Shown here piece after piece: positions 28,808 through 37,812 of a stretch of DNA of 64,000 bases; positions within the stretch are counted from its first letter, which is position 1, and each line of letters begins with the position of its first letter. The translations under genes were made by a program, and so were the position numbers. The notes beneath the pieces are model-generated. The model did no database searches. It saw only the letters and a list, made by a program, of their open reading frames with translations, and was not told the origin of the DNA. The DNA is taken from positions 1 to 64,000 of the forward strand of contig NZ_CP021731.1 of NCBI RefSeq assembly GCF_003628555.1. Direction: 5' to 3'. The DNA comes from Azoarcus sp. DN11 (lineage in GTDB: Bacteria > Pseudomonadota > Gammaproteobacteria > Burkholderiales > Rhodocyclaceae).

Positions 28808-30886
28808 ATGCTCCGCCTCCCCGATCGCTACTACTGGGTGCTTCCGCTCGGCGCGTGGACGGTGCTTGTCCTCTTGTCGCTGGGGCTGATGCTGCACCAC
28901 GGCGAGACTTCCGCCTATGCGACGGCGCGCCAGCAGGGCCGCGACATCTTTCGCATGATCGAGGCGATGCGCCTGTGGAACTCGCGTGCCGGCGGCGTGC
29001 TCGTGCGCCGGAGCGAATCGACCCCGCCGAACCCGTACCTGGAGTTGCCTGAACGCGACCCGGTGACGACCTCGGGCATCCCCCTCACCACCGTCAATCC
29101 CGCCTACATGACGCGCCAGATGGCCGGCATGATCGAGCAGGAAAGCGGCATCCGCATCCACATCACGAGCCTGCGCCCGATCAATCCCGGCAACATTGCC
29201 GACCCGTGGGAAACGCGGGCGCTGCAGGCCTTCGAGCAGGCCGGCGAGCAGGAGCGCAGCGAGATCCTGGACGAGGGCGGCGGCCCGCTGATCCGCTACA
29301 TGGCGCCGCTGTTCGTGCGCGAGGAATGCCTCAACTGCCACCAGAAGCAGAACTACCGCGTCGGCGACGTGCGTGGCGGCATCAGCGTGTCGATCCCGGC
29401 AGCCGATTTCGTCGCGCGCGCCGAAGGGGCGCGCCGCCAGCTCCTCGTCACGCACGCGGCCGTGTGGGCATTCGTCGCGCTGATGCTGACGATCTACCTG
29501 CGCCAGTATGGCGTGCAGTGGACCAGCCTCAAGACGCTCACGGCGACCCTCGAGGAGCGCGTGCAGGAGCGGACCGCGAGGCTGGAGAAGGAAATCGCGG
29601 CCCACCGCGCGAGCGAACTCGACGCACGGGAACACCACCAGCGCTTCCTCGACCTCGTGAACACCACCGACGGCATCGTGTGGGAGGCGGACGCGCGGAC
29701 TTTCGCCTTCACCTTCGTCAGCCGCAAGGCCGAGAGCCTGCTCGGCTACCCGGTCGCGGACTGGGAGCAGCCGGGCTTCTGGGTCGAGCACCTGCACCCC
29801 GAGGATCGCGAATGGGCGTCGCAATATTGCGCATCGTGCACCGGCCGGCTCGAACCGCACCGCTTCGAATACCGCTTCATCACTGCGGACGGCCGCATCG
29901 TGTGGCTCGAGGACATCGTCACGGTGGTCGCGGAAGACGGCGCACCGAAGCTGCTGCGTGGCCTGATGGTCGATATCACGGCGCGCCGCGAGGCCGAACT
30001 CGAGGTGCGCCACCTCACGCAGCGGCTGACGCTGGCGACGCGCGCGGCGCACATCGGTATCTGGGAATACGAACCCGACAGCGGCAAGGTCGTGTGGGAC
30101 GGGGCGATGTACGAACTCTTCGGCCTGAACCCGGGCGAGTTCCACAACCACGTCGATGACGTGACCGCGCAGATCCTGCCCGACGACCTCCCGCATCTCA
30201 CCAGGCTGCTCGACGAGACCCTGCGCACCGGCCGCGACTTCGCCACCACCTTCCGCATCCTGCGCCACGGCACCGAGATCCGCCACATCGACGCGCAGGC
30301 CGTGCTGGTGCCCGGCATCGGCAGCCAGCCGGCGCGCGTCATCGGCGTCAACCGCGACGTCACCGAGCGCAAGCGCGACGAGCAGGAACTGCTGCGCCTG
30401 GCGACCACGGACGTGCTGACCGGCTGCTACAACCGCGGCTACCTGCAGCGCCTGCTGGCGCTCGAGATCGACCGCGCGCGGCGCCACGGCGCCGCACTGT
30501 CGCTGCTGATGTACGACCTCGACCACTTCAAGCACATCAACGACACCTGGGGCCACGGCGCCGGCGACCAGGTGCTGGCGTGCAGCGCGGCCGTCGTGCG
30601 CGACACGATCCGCCGCACGGACACGTTGGCACGCTGGGGCGGGGAAGAATTCATGGTGCTGAGCCCGCACACCTCGGCGACAGACGCCAGAGTGCTTGGC
30701 GAACGCGTGCAGCAGGCCTTGCGCGACCACCCGACGCCGCCCGCGGGAGTCGTCACCGCGAGCGTCGGCGTCGTCACGCTGCGCCCCGAGGACGACGCCG
30801 ACACCCTGCTGAAACGCGCCGACGACCTGATGTACCGGGCCAAGCAGGCGGGCCGCGACCACGTATGCTGCGACGACTGCCCCTGA
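28808..30886 (+). CDS. Haem c sensor (DUF3365)-PAS-PAS-GGDEF diguanylate cyclase
   Basis: 692 residues. A membrane helix at about 11-30 is followed by a periplasmic DUF3365-like domain with C174-L-N-C-H178, a c-type haem motif, and a second helix near 220-237. A coiled region leads to two PAS domains (about 280-400 and 405-530), then GGDEF with WGGEEF near 610-615 and I-site RRTD. The haem motif suggests redox or ligand sensing outside the membrane, transmitted to c-di-GMP synthesis inside. Catalytic residues are intact. The gene follows the bacteriohemerythrin gene by 123 bp. Confidence 0.9.
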   Translation: MLRLPDRYYWVLPLGAWTVLVLLSLGLMLHHGETSAYATARQQGRDIFRMIEAMRLWNSRAGGVLVRRSESTPPNPYLELPERDPVTTSGIPLTTVNPAYMTRQMAGMIEQESGIRIHITSLRPINPGNIADPWETRALQAFEQAGEQERSEILDEGGGPLIRYMAPLFVREECLNCHQKQNYRVGDVRGGISVSIPAADFVARAEGARRQLLVTHAAVWAFVALMLTIYLRQYGVQWTSLKTLTATLEERVQERTARLEKEIAAHRASELDAREHHQRFLDLVNTTDGIVWEADARTFAFTFVSRKAESLLGYPVADWEQPGFWVEHLHPEDREWASQYCASCTGRLEPHRFEYRFITADGRIVWLEDIVTVVAEDGAPKLLRGLMVDITARREAELEVRHLTQRLTLATRAAHIGIWEYEPDSGKVVWDGAMYELFGLNPGEFHNHVDDVTAQILPDDLPHLTRLLDETLRTGRDFATTFRILRHGTEIRHIDAQAVLVPGIGSQPARVIGVNRDVTERKRDEQELLRLATTDVLTGCYNRGYLQRLLALEIDRARRHGAALSLLMYDLDHFKHINDTWGHGAGDQVLACSAAVVRDTIRRTDTLARWGGEEFMVLSPHTSATDARVLGERVQQALRDHPTPPAGVVTASVGVVTLRPEDDADTLLKRADDLMYRAKQAGRDHVCCDDCP

Positions 30887-30901
30887 ACGCGCTCCCCCCG
30901 C

Positions 30902-31813
30902 TCAGCCCAGGCCCGCGACCGCGCGGTACTGCGCGGCGGCCTTCGCCAGCCACTCGCGGAAAGCCAGCAGCGACGCCGATTCGGCCTTGCGTTCGGGAAT
31001 GATGAGGTAGTAGGCGCGGGCACTGTGGTAGACGTGATCGCAGGGAATCACGAGGCGGCCGCTGTCGAGCTCCTCGCGGATCAGGAAAGGCGGGATCAGC
31101 GCCACCCCCATGTCCTGCATCGCTGCCTGCGCGAGCATCGAAAAGAGCTCGTAGCGCGTGCCGGTCATGTCGTGCGCAACCTGCATCCCGAGCGAGCCGA
31201 ACCACTCGCGCCACCCGTAGGGCCGCGTCGACTGCTGCAGCAGCGGCAGCGCGGCGATCTCGGCCGGCGTAAGCCTGGCGCGGCCCGCGAGCCGGCGCGG
31301 GCTGCACACCGGCGTCGGATTCTCGTGCATCAGGAAATGCGCCTCGGTGCCGGGCCAGCCCGCGTCGCCGAAGTACAGCGCGGCGTCGAACTCGGTGTCC
31401 GCGAACAGGAAGGGCCGGGTACGGTTGTTCATGTTCACGGTGACGTCGGGGTGCTGCGACAGGAATTCGCCCAGGCGCGGCAGCAGCCAGCGCGTCGCGA
31501 AGGTCGGCATCACCGCCAGCTCGATCGTCGCGCCGCGGCCATGGTGGGCCATCAACGACAGCGTGTCGCGCTCCATCGCGTCGAGGCGCGCGCCGATCTG
31601 GCGGCTGTAGGACAGGCCCGCCTCGGTCAGCGTCACGCCGCGCTTCGTGCGGCGAAAAAGACGCAGCCCGAGGAAGTCTTCCAGCGCCGCGATCTGGCGG
31701 CACACCGCGCTCTGCGTCAGCGCCAGGTCCTCGGCCGCGCGCGTGAAGCTCTCGTGCCGCGCGGCGCGCTCGAAGGCGAGCAGCGCGGCGGTGCTGGGGA
31801 TCTTGCGGCGCAT
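30902..31813 (-). CDS. gcdR: LysR-type regulator, GcdR-like
   Basis: 303 residues: N-terminal winged helix-turn-helix (STAALLAFERAARHESFTRA; LTQSAVCRQIAALE) and a C-terminal effector-binding domain of the GcvA/GcdR type. It is divergent from a glutaryl-CoA dehydrogenase and CoA-transferase pair. In Azoarcus-type bacteria a LysR protein named GcdR activates gcdH in glutarate metabolism, so the symbol is assigned by position and type. A T-N11-A palindrome TGCG-N5-CGCA lies 18 bp upstream of its start (31831-31843), suggesting autoregulation. Confidence 0.82.
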   Translation of the reverse strand: MRRKIPSTAALLAFERAARHESFTRAAEDLALTQSAVCRQIAALEDFLGLRLFRRTKRGVTLTEAGLSYSRQIGARLDAMERDTLSLMAHHGRGATIELAVMPTFATRWLLPRLGEFLSQHPDVTVNMNNRTRPFLFADTEFDAALYFGDAGWPGTEAHFLMHENPTPVCSPRRLAGRARLTPAEIAALPLLQQSTRPYGWREWFGSLGMQVAHDMTGTRYELFSMLAQAAMQDMGVALIPPFLIREELDSGRLVIPCDHVYHSARAYYLIIPERKAESASLLAFREWLAKAAAQYRAVAGLG

Positions 31814-31830
31814 GGGTGACTCCTGAAAAG

Positions 31831-31843
31831 TGCGCGTTTCGCA
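31831..31843. promoter_or_regulatory. Candidate GcdR operator in front of gcdR
   Basis: TGCG-CGTTT-CGCA, a palindrome with T-N11-A form, 18-30 bp before the regulator start. The same arms occur at 32064-32076 in front of gcdH. Position suggests repression of gcdR by its own product. Confidence 0.6.
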
Positions 31844-31897
31844 TACGTGGAGCAGGACGAAATCCCGCCGTTATCGAGGCTGCGATGAACTGCCGCC

Positions 31898-31945
31898 GTT
31901 CGCCCTGAGCCTGTCGAAGGGCACTGGCAGGGCTTCGACAGGCCA
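31898..31945. repeat. Dispersed intergenic repeat, copy 2
   Basis: Contains GTTCGCCCTGAGCCTGTCGA and, further on, CTTCGACAGGCC. Its reverse complement closely matches 1776-1822 between dnaA and dnaN. The unit is itself partly palindromic (CTGTCGAAG...CTTCGACAG). Confidence 0.7.
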
Positions 31946-32062
31946 GCCCCCGCGAAGCCGAAGGGCACAGCCGGAACGGAATCCGGTTGCCCGGTAAATG
32001 CCGGCTTCCGCCACCGCAGCGGCGATATTTCATCCCGCCCCGCCAATCCCGTCTCTCAACAA

Positions 32063-32077
32063 GTGCGTTTTTCGCAC
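32063..32077. promoter_or_regulatory. Candidate GcdR operator in front of gcdH
   Basis: GTGCG-TTTTT-CGCAC, a perfect palindrome of T-N11-A form, about 115 bp before the gcdH start. This is a usual distance for a LysR activator site. It shares both arms with 31831-31843. Confidence 0.65.
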
Positions 32078-32192
32078 AAGCTACCCCGAAATTATCGTTT
32101 GTCGCGCCATGATGCAATGACTAGAGTTCAGTCACCGACCAGAGCCGGGTGGTCCCGGCCCACGACCAAACGCCGCATTGAGGAGATTTCAC

Positions 32193-33380
32193 ATGGCAAG
32201 CAACCGCGTCACTTTCGACTGGGCCGACCCCCTGTATCTCGATAGCCAGCTCACCGAAACCGAGCGCCTGGTGCGCGACAGCGCCCGCGCCTACTGCCAG
32301 GAGCGCCTGCTGCCGCGCGTGCAGGAGGCCTTCCGCCACGAGAAGACCGACCCGGCGATCTTCCGCGAGATGGGCGAACTGGGCCTGCTCGGGCCGACCA
32401 TCCCCGAGCAGTACGGCGGCGCCGGCATGAACTATGTCGCCTACGGCCTGATCGCGCGTGAAGTCGAGCGCGTCGATTCCGGCTACCGCTCGATGATGAG
32501 CGTGCAGAGCTCGCTCGTGATGGTGCCGATCAACGAATTCGGCACCGAAGCGCAGAAACAGAAGTACCTGCCCAAGCTCGCGACCGGCGAATGGATCGGC
32601 TGCTTCGGCCTGACCGAGCCGAACCACGGCTCCGACCCCGGCAGCATGGTCACCCGCGCGAAGAAAGTCGACGGCGGCTACAGCCTGTCCGGCGCCAAGA
32701 TGTGGATCACCAACAGCCCGATCGCCGACGTCTTCGTCGTGTGGGCCAAGGACGACGCCGGCGACATCCGCGGCTTCATCCTCGAGAAGGGCTGGAAGGG
32801 CCTGTCCGCCCCCGCGATCCACGGCAAGGTCGGCCTGCGCGCGTCGATCACCGGCGAGATCGTCATGGACGAAGTGTTCGTGCCGGAAGAGAACGCCTTC
32901 CCGACCGTGCGCGGCCTGAAGGGACCCTTCACCTGCCTGAACTCGGCGCGCTACGGCATCGCCTGGGGCGCGCTCGGCGCCGCCGAAGCCTGCTACGAGA
33001 CCGCGCGCCAGTACACGATGGACCGCAAGCAGTTCGGCCGCCCGCTCGCCGCCAACCAGCTGATCCAGAAGAAGCTCGCCGACATGCTCACCGAGATCAC
33101 GCTGGGCCTGCAGGGCTGCCTGCGCCTGGGCCGCCTCAAGGACGAGGGCAATGCGCCGGTCGAGCTGACCTCGATCATGAAGCGCAACTCCTGCGGCAAG
33201 TCGCTCGACATCGCCCGCGTCGCCCGCGACATGCTCGGCGGCAACGGCATCTCGGACGAGTTCTGCATCGCGCGCCACCTCGTGAACCTCGAAGTGGTGA
33301 ACACCTACGAGGGCACGCACGACATCCACGCGCTGATCCTCGGCCGCGCGATCACCGGCATCGCCGCGTTCGCGAACTGA
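32193..33380 (+). CDS. gcdH: Glutaryl-CoA dehydrogenase
   Basis: FAD enzyme that oxidises and decarboxylates glutaryl-CoA to crotonyl-CoA, a step in glutarate, lysine/tryptophan and anaerobic aromatic degradation. 395 residues of the acyl-CoA dehydrogenase fold. [17 protein letters not shown] (about 139-155) binds FAD and substrate, the catalytic Glu lies in [20 protein letters not shown] (about 369-388), and the decarboxylating members' Arg is plausible in [13 protein letters not shown] 32193 follows GAGGAGA. The CoA-transferase starts 8 bp after the stop. Confidence 0.93.
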   Translation: MASNRVTFDWADPLYLDSQLTETERLVRDSARAYCQERLLPRVQEAFRHEKTDPAIFREMGELGLLGPTIPEQYGGAGMNYVAYGLIAREVERVDSGYRSMMSVQSSLVMVPINEFGTEAQKQKYLPKLATGEWIGCFGLTEPNHGSDPGSMVTRAKKVDGGYSLSGAKMWITNSPIADVFVVWAKDDAGDIRGFILEKGWKGLSAPAIHGKVGLRASITGEIVMDEVFVPEENAFPTVRGLKGPFTCLNSARYGIAWGALGAAEACYETARQYTMDRKQFGRPLAANQLIQKKLADMLTEITLGLQGCLRLGRLKDEGNAPVELTSIMKRNSCGKSLDIARVARDMLGGNGISDEFCIARHLVNLEVVNTYEGTHDIHALILGRAITGIAAFAN

Positions 33381-33388
33381 GCATCGCC

Positions 33389-34612
33389 ATGTCGGGGGCG
33401 CTGTCGCACATCCGCGTCCTCGACCTGTCGCGCATCCTGGCCGGCCCGTGGGCCGGCCAGATCCTCGCCGACCTCGGCGCCGACGTCATCAAGGTCGAGC
33501 GCCCGAGCGAAGGCGACGACACCCGTCACTGGGGTCCCCCCTTCCTCCAGGACGCGGCCGGGCAGCACCCGCCGGTCGCGGCCTATTTCCTCGGCGCCAA
33601 TCGCAACAAGCGCTCGATCGCCGTCGACATGACGCAGTCGGAAGGGCAGCGCCTGTTGCGCGAGCTCGCGGCACACTGCGACGTCGTGCTGGAGAACTTC
33701 AAGGTCGGGGGACTGGCGCGCTACGGCCTCGACTACGCGTCGCTGAAAGCCGTCAATCCGCGCCTCGTGTACTGCTCGATCACCGGCTTCGGGCAGGACG
33801 GCCCCTACGCCGCGCGCGCCGGCTACGACTTCCTGATCCAGGGCATGGGCGGGCTGATGAGCCTGACCGGCCGCCCCGACGGTGAGCAAGGCGGCGGACC
33901 GATGAAAGTCGGCGTCGCGCTCACCGACATCCTCACCGGACTGTACGCGGCCAACGCCGTGCAGGCCGCGCTGGCGTGGCGCGAGAAGAGCGGCGAAGGC
34001 CAGCACATCGACCTCGCGCTGCTCGACGTGCAGGTCGCCTGCCTCGCCAACCAGGCGATGAACTACCTCACCACCGGCGTCGCGCCGGGGCGGCTCGGCA
34101 ACGCCCACCCCAACATCGTGCCCTACCAGGACTTCCCGACCGACGACGGCTACATGATCCTCGCGGTCGGCAACGACGGCCAGTTCGCGCGCTTTTGCGA
34201 GGCCGCGGGCGACCCCGCGCTCGCCGCCGATCCGCGCTTCGCGACCAACCAGGCGCGCGTGGAAAACCGTGCGACGCTGATCCCGCTGCTCAACAAGCTC
34301 ACGATCCGGCGCACGACCGCGGAGTGGATCCGCGTGCTCGAGGCCGCCGGCGTGCCCTGCGGGCCGATCAACACGCTCGCCGACGTGTTCGCCGACCCGC
34401 AGGTGCAGGCGCGCGGCCTGCGCGTCGAGCTGCAGCACGCGGCCCTGGGCCGCGTCCCCCAGGTCGCGAACCCGATGCGCCTGTCGGCCACGCCAGTCGA
34501 ATACCGCAGCGCGCCGCCGCTCCTGGGCGAACATACGGACGCCGTGCTGTCTGCGCTGCTCGGTCTGTCGGCCGCGGACATCGCCCGCCTGCGCGATACC
34601 GGGGTCATCTGA
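33389..34612 (+). CDS. gcdG: Family III CoA-transferase (CaiB/BaiF), probably glutarate CoA-transferase
   Basis: 407 residues. IRVLDLSRILAGPWAGQILA at the N-terminus, NRNKRSIAVDM (about 71-81) and the catalytic Asp region VGVALTDILTGLYAANAVQA (about 173-192) mark a CaiB/BaiF-type enzyme. Position 8 bp after gcdH points to activation of glutarate with CoA taken from succinyl-CoA or another donor; the symbol gcdG is used for this neighbour in other proteobacteria. Substrate is an inference from context. Confidence 0.85.
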   Translation: MSGALSHIRVLDLSRILAGPWAGQILADLGADVIKVERPSEGDDTRHWGPPFLQDAAGQHPPVAAYFLGANRNKRSIAVDMTQSEGQRLLRELAAHCDVVLENFKVGGLARYGLDYASLKAVNPRLVYCSITGFGQDGPYAARAGYDFLIQGMGGLMSLTGRPDGEQGGGPMKVGVALTDILTGLYAANAVQAALAWREKSGEGQHIDLALLDVQVACLANQAMNYLTTGVAPGRLGNAHPNIVPYQDFPTDDGYMILAVGNDGQFARFCEAAGDPALAADPRFATNQARVENRATLIPLLNKLTIRRTTAEWIRVLEAAGVPCGPINTLADVFADPQVQARGLRVELQHAALGRVPQVANPMRLSATPVEYRSAPPLLGEHTDAVLSALLGLSAADIARLRDTGVI

Positions 34613-34832
34613 CGCGGCACTCTGCCGCGTTCCCCTTCCCGACGGTACAATCCGCGCAAAGACAGCCTGCACGAGCCGTCCGGCCGTTTCCGGCCGCGCC
34701 GGCCCGCCAGCAGGCGGGAGCACCATCCGACCCCTGCCGGCGGGCCGTCCGATACGGCACCAATGATGACTTCATCAATCCGGTCGACTTTGCGCGCTGC
34801 GTCGAAGCGACCGAACGGATCGAGCAATACTG

Positions 34833-37811
34833 GTGTTTCCTGAACCGACTTCCGAACCGGCCGGCACCCTGCGCGTCCTCTACGTCGAAGGCACGCAGGC
34901 CGACGCCGACCTCGCGCAACGCGTGCTCGCCGGCGCCGCACCGGACATCGTGCTGGACGTCGTCCCCAGCGCCGCGGCGGCGCGCGCGCGGCTGGCCGAA
35001 GTGCCACCGCCCTACGACCTGCTGCTGTCCGATCTCGCCCTGCCCGACGGCTCGGGACTCGACCTGCTGGCCGAGGTGCGCCGGCAGCAGCTGCCACTCG
35101 CGGTGGTGGTGCTCACCGGCGCGGGCGAACAGGTGGCGGCGATTGCGGCGCTCAAGGCCGGTGCGGACGGTTACCTGGTCAAGCACGGCGACTACCTTGC
35201 GCAGCTGCCCGACGCGCTGCACGCCGCCTTCACGCGCTTTCACGAATTGCTGCGCGAGCGCGCCGCACTGCGCACCACCAGCGAACATCTTTCCTACCTG
35301 CTGTCGGCGAGCCCGGTCGTGCTGTACACGCTGCGCATGCACGACGGCAGCCTGCTGCCGCAGTGGGTCAGCGGCAACGTCGAGTCCATCACCGGGAACG
35401 CGATCGACGAGGTGCTCGTGCCGGGCTGGTGGCTCGCCCACCTGCACCCCGGCGACCGCAAGGCCGTGCTCGACGCGCAGACCCGGCTGCTGCGCGACGG
35501 CCGGCTGGAGCACGAATACCGCTTCGTTGCCGACGACGGCCGCGTACTCTGGCTGCACGACCAGTTGCGCGTCGTGCGCCGGGACGACGGCAGCCCCATC
35601 GAAGTGGTCGGCACCTGGACGGACATCACCGCGCACAAACGCGCCGAACTCCTCGAGGCCGCGCGCAGCTCGGTACTCGACCGCCTCGTCGCCGGCGACG
35701 CCCTGCCGCTGATCCTCGAACAGGTTGTGCAGCGCCTCGAGCAGCTCGAACCGGCGATGCGCGCCTCCATCCTGCTGCTCGACGACCGCACCGGCCGCCT
35801 GACCCACGGCGCCGCCCCCAGCCTGCCGGACGACTATCGCGAGGCGGTCGAGGAGCTGCAACCGACGGAAGGCATGGGTTCCTGCGGCACCGCGGCCGTG
35901 CGCGGCGACGCGGTGATCGCCACCGACGTGATGTGCGACCCGAACTGGGCGCCGTTCCGCGACATCGCCGCGCGCGTAGGCATCCGGGCCTGCTGGTCCT
36001 ACCCCTTCCGCGACGCCGACGGGAAAGTGCTCGGCACCTTCGCGGTGTATTTCGCCGCGCCGCGCGCACCGGATGCCGCACTGGAAGCGATCATCGACGA
36101 ATTCACCGCGATCACGGCGCTGGCGGTGCAGAAAGTGCGCGCCACCGACGCGCTGCGCCAGGCCGCCGCGGTGATCGAGAGCACGCGCGACGGCGTGATG
36201 ATCACCGACCTCGAACGGCGCATCGTCAGCGTCAATCGCGCGTGGTGCGAGATGACCGGCTTCCCGCGCGAGGAGGCGCTCGGCCGCGCGCCGCGCCTGC
36301 TGAAATCCGGCCTGCAGAACAACGCCTTCTACCACCGCATGTGGGGCCAGGTCATGCGCACCGGCTACTGGCAGGGCGAGCTCTGGAACCGCCGCCGAAA
36401 CGGCGAGCTGTACCCGCAGTGGCTCAGCATCAGCACCGTGTACGACGACGATCGCCGGCCGACGCACTACGTCGGCGTGATGACAGACATCAGCCGCATC
36501 AAGCAGTCCGAGGCGCAGCTCGAGCACCTGGCGCATTACGATCCGCTCACCGACCTGCCCAACCGCCTGCTCGCGCAGTCGCGGCTGGAGCACGCGATCG
36601 AGCTCGCCGCCCGCCAACGCAGCTGCATCGGGGTGCTGTTCATCGACCTCGACCGCTTCAAGACGATCAACGACAGCCTCGGCCACCGCGCCGGCGACGA
36701 AGCCCTGCTCGCCGCGTCGCAACGCCTGAAGCGCTGCCTGCGCGAGGAGGACACGCTCGCGCGCTGGGGCGGCGACGAGTTCCTGGCCGTGCTGGAAAAC
36801 CTCGCCAAGCCGGACGAGGCCGCCCACGCGGCGCAGACGCTGATCGACCAGCTACGCGAGCCCTTGCACCTCGCCGATGCCCAGACCGTGTACCTCGGCG
36901 CGAGCATCGGCATCAGCGTGTACCCGCAGGACGCGCAGGCCGCCGCCGCCCTGATCCAGCATGCCGACACCGCGCTGAACCAGGCCAAGGTGCAGGGGCG
37001 CAACATCTATCGCTTCTTCACCGAAGCGATGGGCCAGGCGGCGCAGCACCACCTGAACCTCGAGCGGCGGCTGCGCGAGGCGCTGGACCACGGCGGATTC
37101 GCCCTGCACTACCAGCCGCAGATCGACATCGCCAGCGGCCGCATCGTCGGTTGCGAAGCGCTGTTGCGCTGGAACGACCCCGAGGAAGGCCTGGTCCCGC
37201 CCGGGCGCTTCATCGCCTTCGCCGAGGAAAGCGGGCTGATCGTGCAGATCGGCGAATGGGCGCTGCGCACCGCGTGCCGCCAGGCGCGGCAGTGGGCCGA
37301 CGCGGGCCTGCCGCCCCTGCGCGTGTCGGTGAACCTGTCGGCGCGCCAGCTGTGGCAGGCCGACCTGCCCGAACGCATCGGCGCGATCCTCGAGGCCACC
37401 AGCCTGCCGCCGCAGTCGCTGGAGCTCGAGCTCACCGAAAGCATGATCATGGGCCACGAGCCCCAGGCCGTCGAACGGCTCGGCCTGCTGCGCAGCATGG
37501 GCCTGCGGCTCGCGATCGACGACTTCGGCACCGGCTATTCGTCGCTGTCCTACCTGAAGAACCTGCCGATCGAAGTGCTCAAGATCGACCAGAGCTTCGT
37601 CCGCAACGTCCCGCAGGACCGCAACGACCGGGAGATCGTCGCCGGCATCATCGCCCTCGCGCGCAAGCTCAACCTCGCCGTGACCGCCGAAGGGGTCGAG
37701 ACCGCGGCCCAGCTCGCCTTCCTCGCCGAGCAGGGCTGCGACAGCTATCAGGGCTACCTGTTCAGCCGGCCGCTGCCGGCCGCGGAATTCGAGAAGCTGC
37801 TGGCGCGCTGA
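34833..37811 (+). CDS. REC-PAS-GAF-PAS-GGDEF-EAL protein
   Basis: 992 residues, cytoplasmic. An N-terminal receiver domain (about 12-130, phospho-acceptor Asp in LLLSDLALPDGSG) is followed by PAS (about 145-270), GAF (about 285-440), PAS (about 445-560), GGDEF (WGGDEF near 646, I-site REED) and EAL (EALLRW near 775, with ELTES, IDDFGTGYS, KIDQSFV and AEGVE). Both catalytic sites appear complete, so it may be bifunctional in c-di-GMP turnover. The start used is a GTG at 34833; no histidine kinase gene is adjacent. It abuts rdgC tail to tail. Confidence 0.88.
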   Translation: MFPEPTSEPAGTLRVLYVEGTQADADLAQRVLAGAAPDIVLDVVPSAAAARARLAEVPPPYDLLLSDLALPDGSGLDLLAEVRRQQLPLAVVVLTGAGEQVAAIAALKAGADGYLVKHGDYLAQLPDALHAAFTRFHELLRERAALRTTSEHLSYLLSASPVVLYTLRMHDGSLLPQWVSGNVESITGNAIDEVLVPGWWLAHLHPGDRKAVLDAQTRLLRDGRLEHEYRFVADDGRVLWLHDQLRVVRRDDGSPIEVVGTWTDITAHKRAELLEAARSSVLDRLVAGDALPLILEQVVQRLEQLEPAMRASILLLDDRTGRLTHGAAPSLPDDYREAVEELQPTEGMGSCGTAAVRGDAVIATDVMCDPNWAPFRDIAARVGIRACWSYPFRDADGKVLGTFAVYFAAPRAPDAALEAIIDEFTAITALAVQKVRATDALRQAAAVIESTRDGVMITDLERRIVSVNRAWCEMTGFPREEALGRAPRLLKSGLQNNAFYHRMWGQVMRTGYWQGELWNRRRNGELYPQWLSISTVYDDDRRPTHYVGVMTDISRIKQSEAQLEHLAHYDPLTDLPNRLLAQSRLEHAIELAARQRSCIGVLFIDLDRFKTINDSLGHRAGDEALLAASQRLKRCLREEDTLARWGGDEFLAVLENLAKPDEAAHAAQTLIDQLREPLHLADAQTVYLGASIGISVYPQDAQAAAALIQHADTALNQAKVQGRNIYRFFTEAMGQAAQHHLNLERRLREALDHGGFALHYQPQIDIASGRIVGCEALLRWNDPEEGLVPPGRFIAFAEESGLIVQIGEWALRTACRQARQWADAGLPPLRVSVNLSARQLWQADLPERIGAILEATSLPPQSLELELTESMIMGHEPQAVERLGLLRSMGLRLAIDDFGTGYSSLSYLKNLPIEVLKIDQSFVRNVPQDRNDREIVAGIIALARKLNLAVTAEGVETAAQLAFLAEQGCDSYQGYLFSRPLPAAEFEKLLAR

Positions 37812-37812
37812 C

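Larger units (their letters stand above)
31814..32192. other. Divergent gcdR-gcdH intergenic region
   Basis: No gene in 379 bp. It holds one operator-like palindrome at each end (31831-31843; 32063-32077) and a dispersed repeat in the middle (31898-31945). The gcdH promoter should lie between 32078 and 32185, but no strong -35/-10 pair stands out. Confidence 0.6.
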
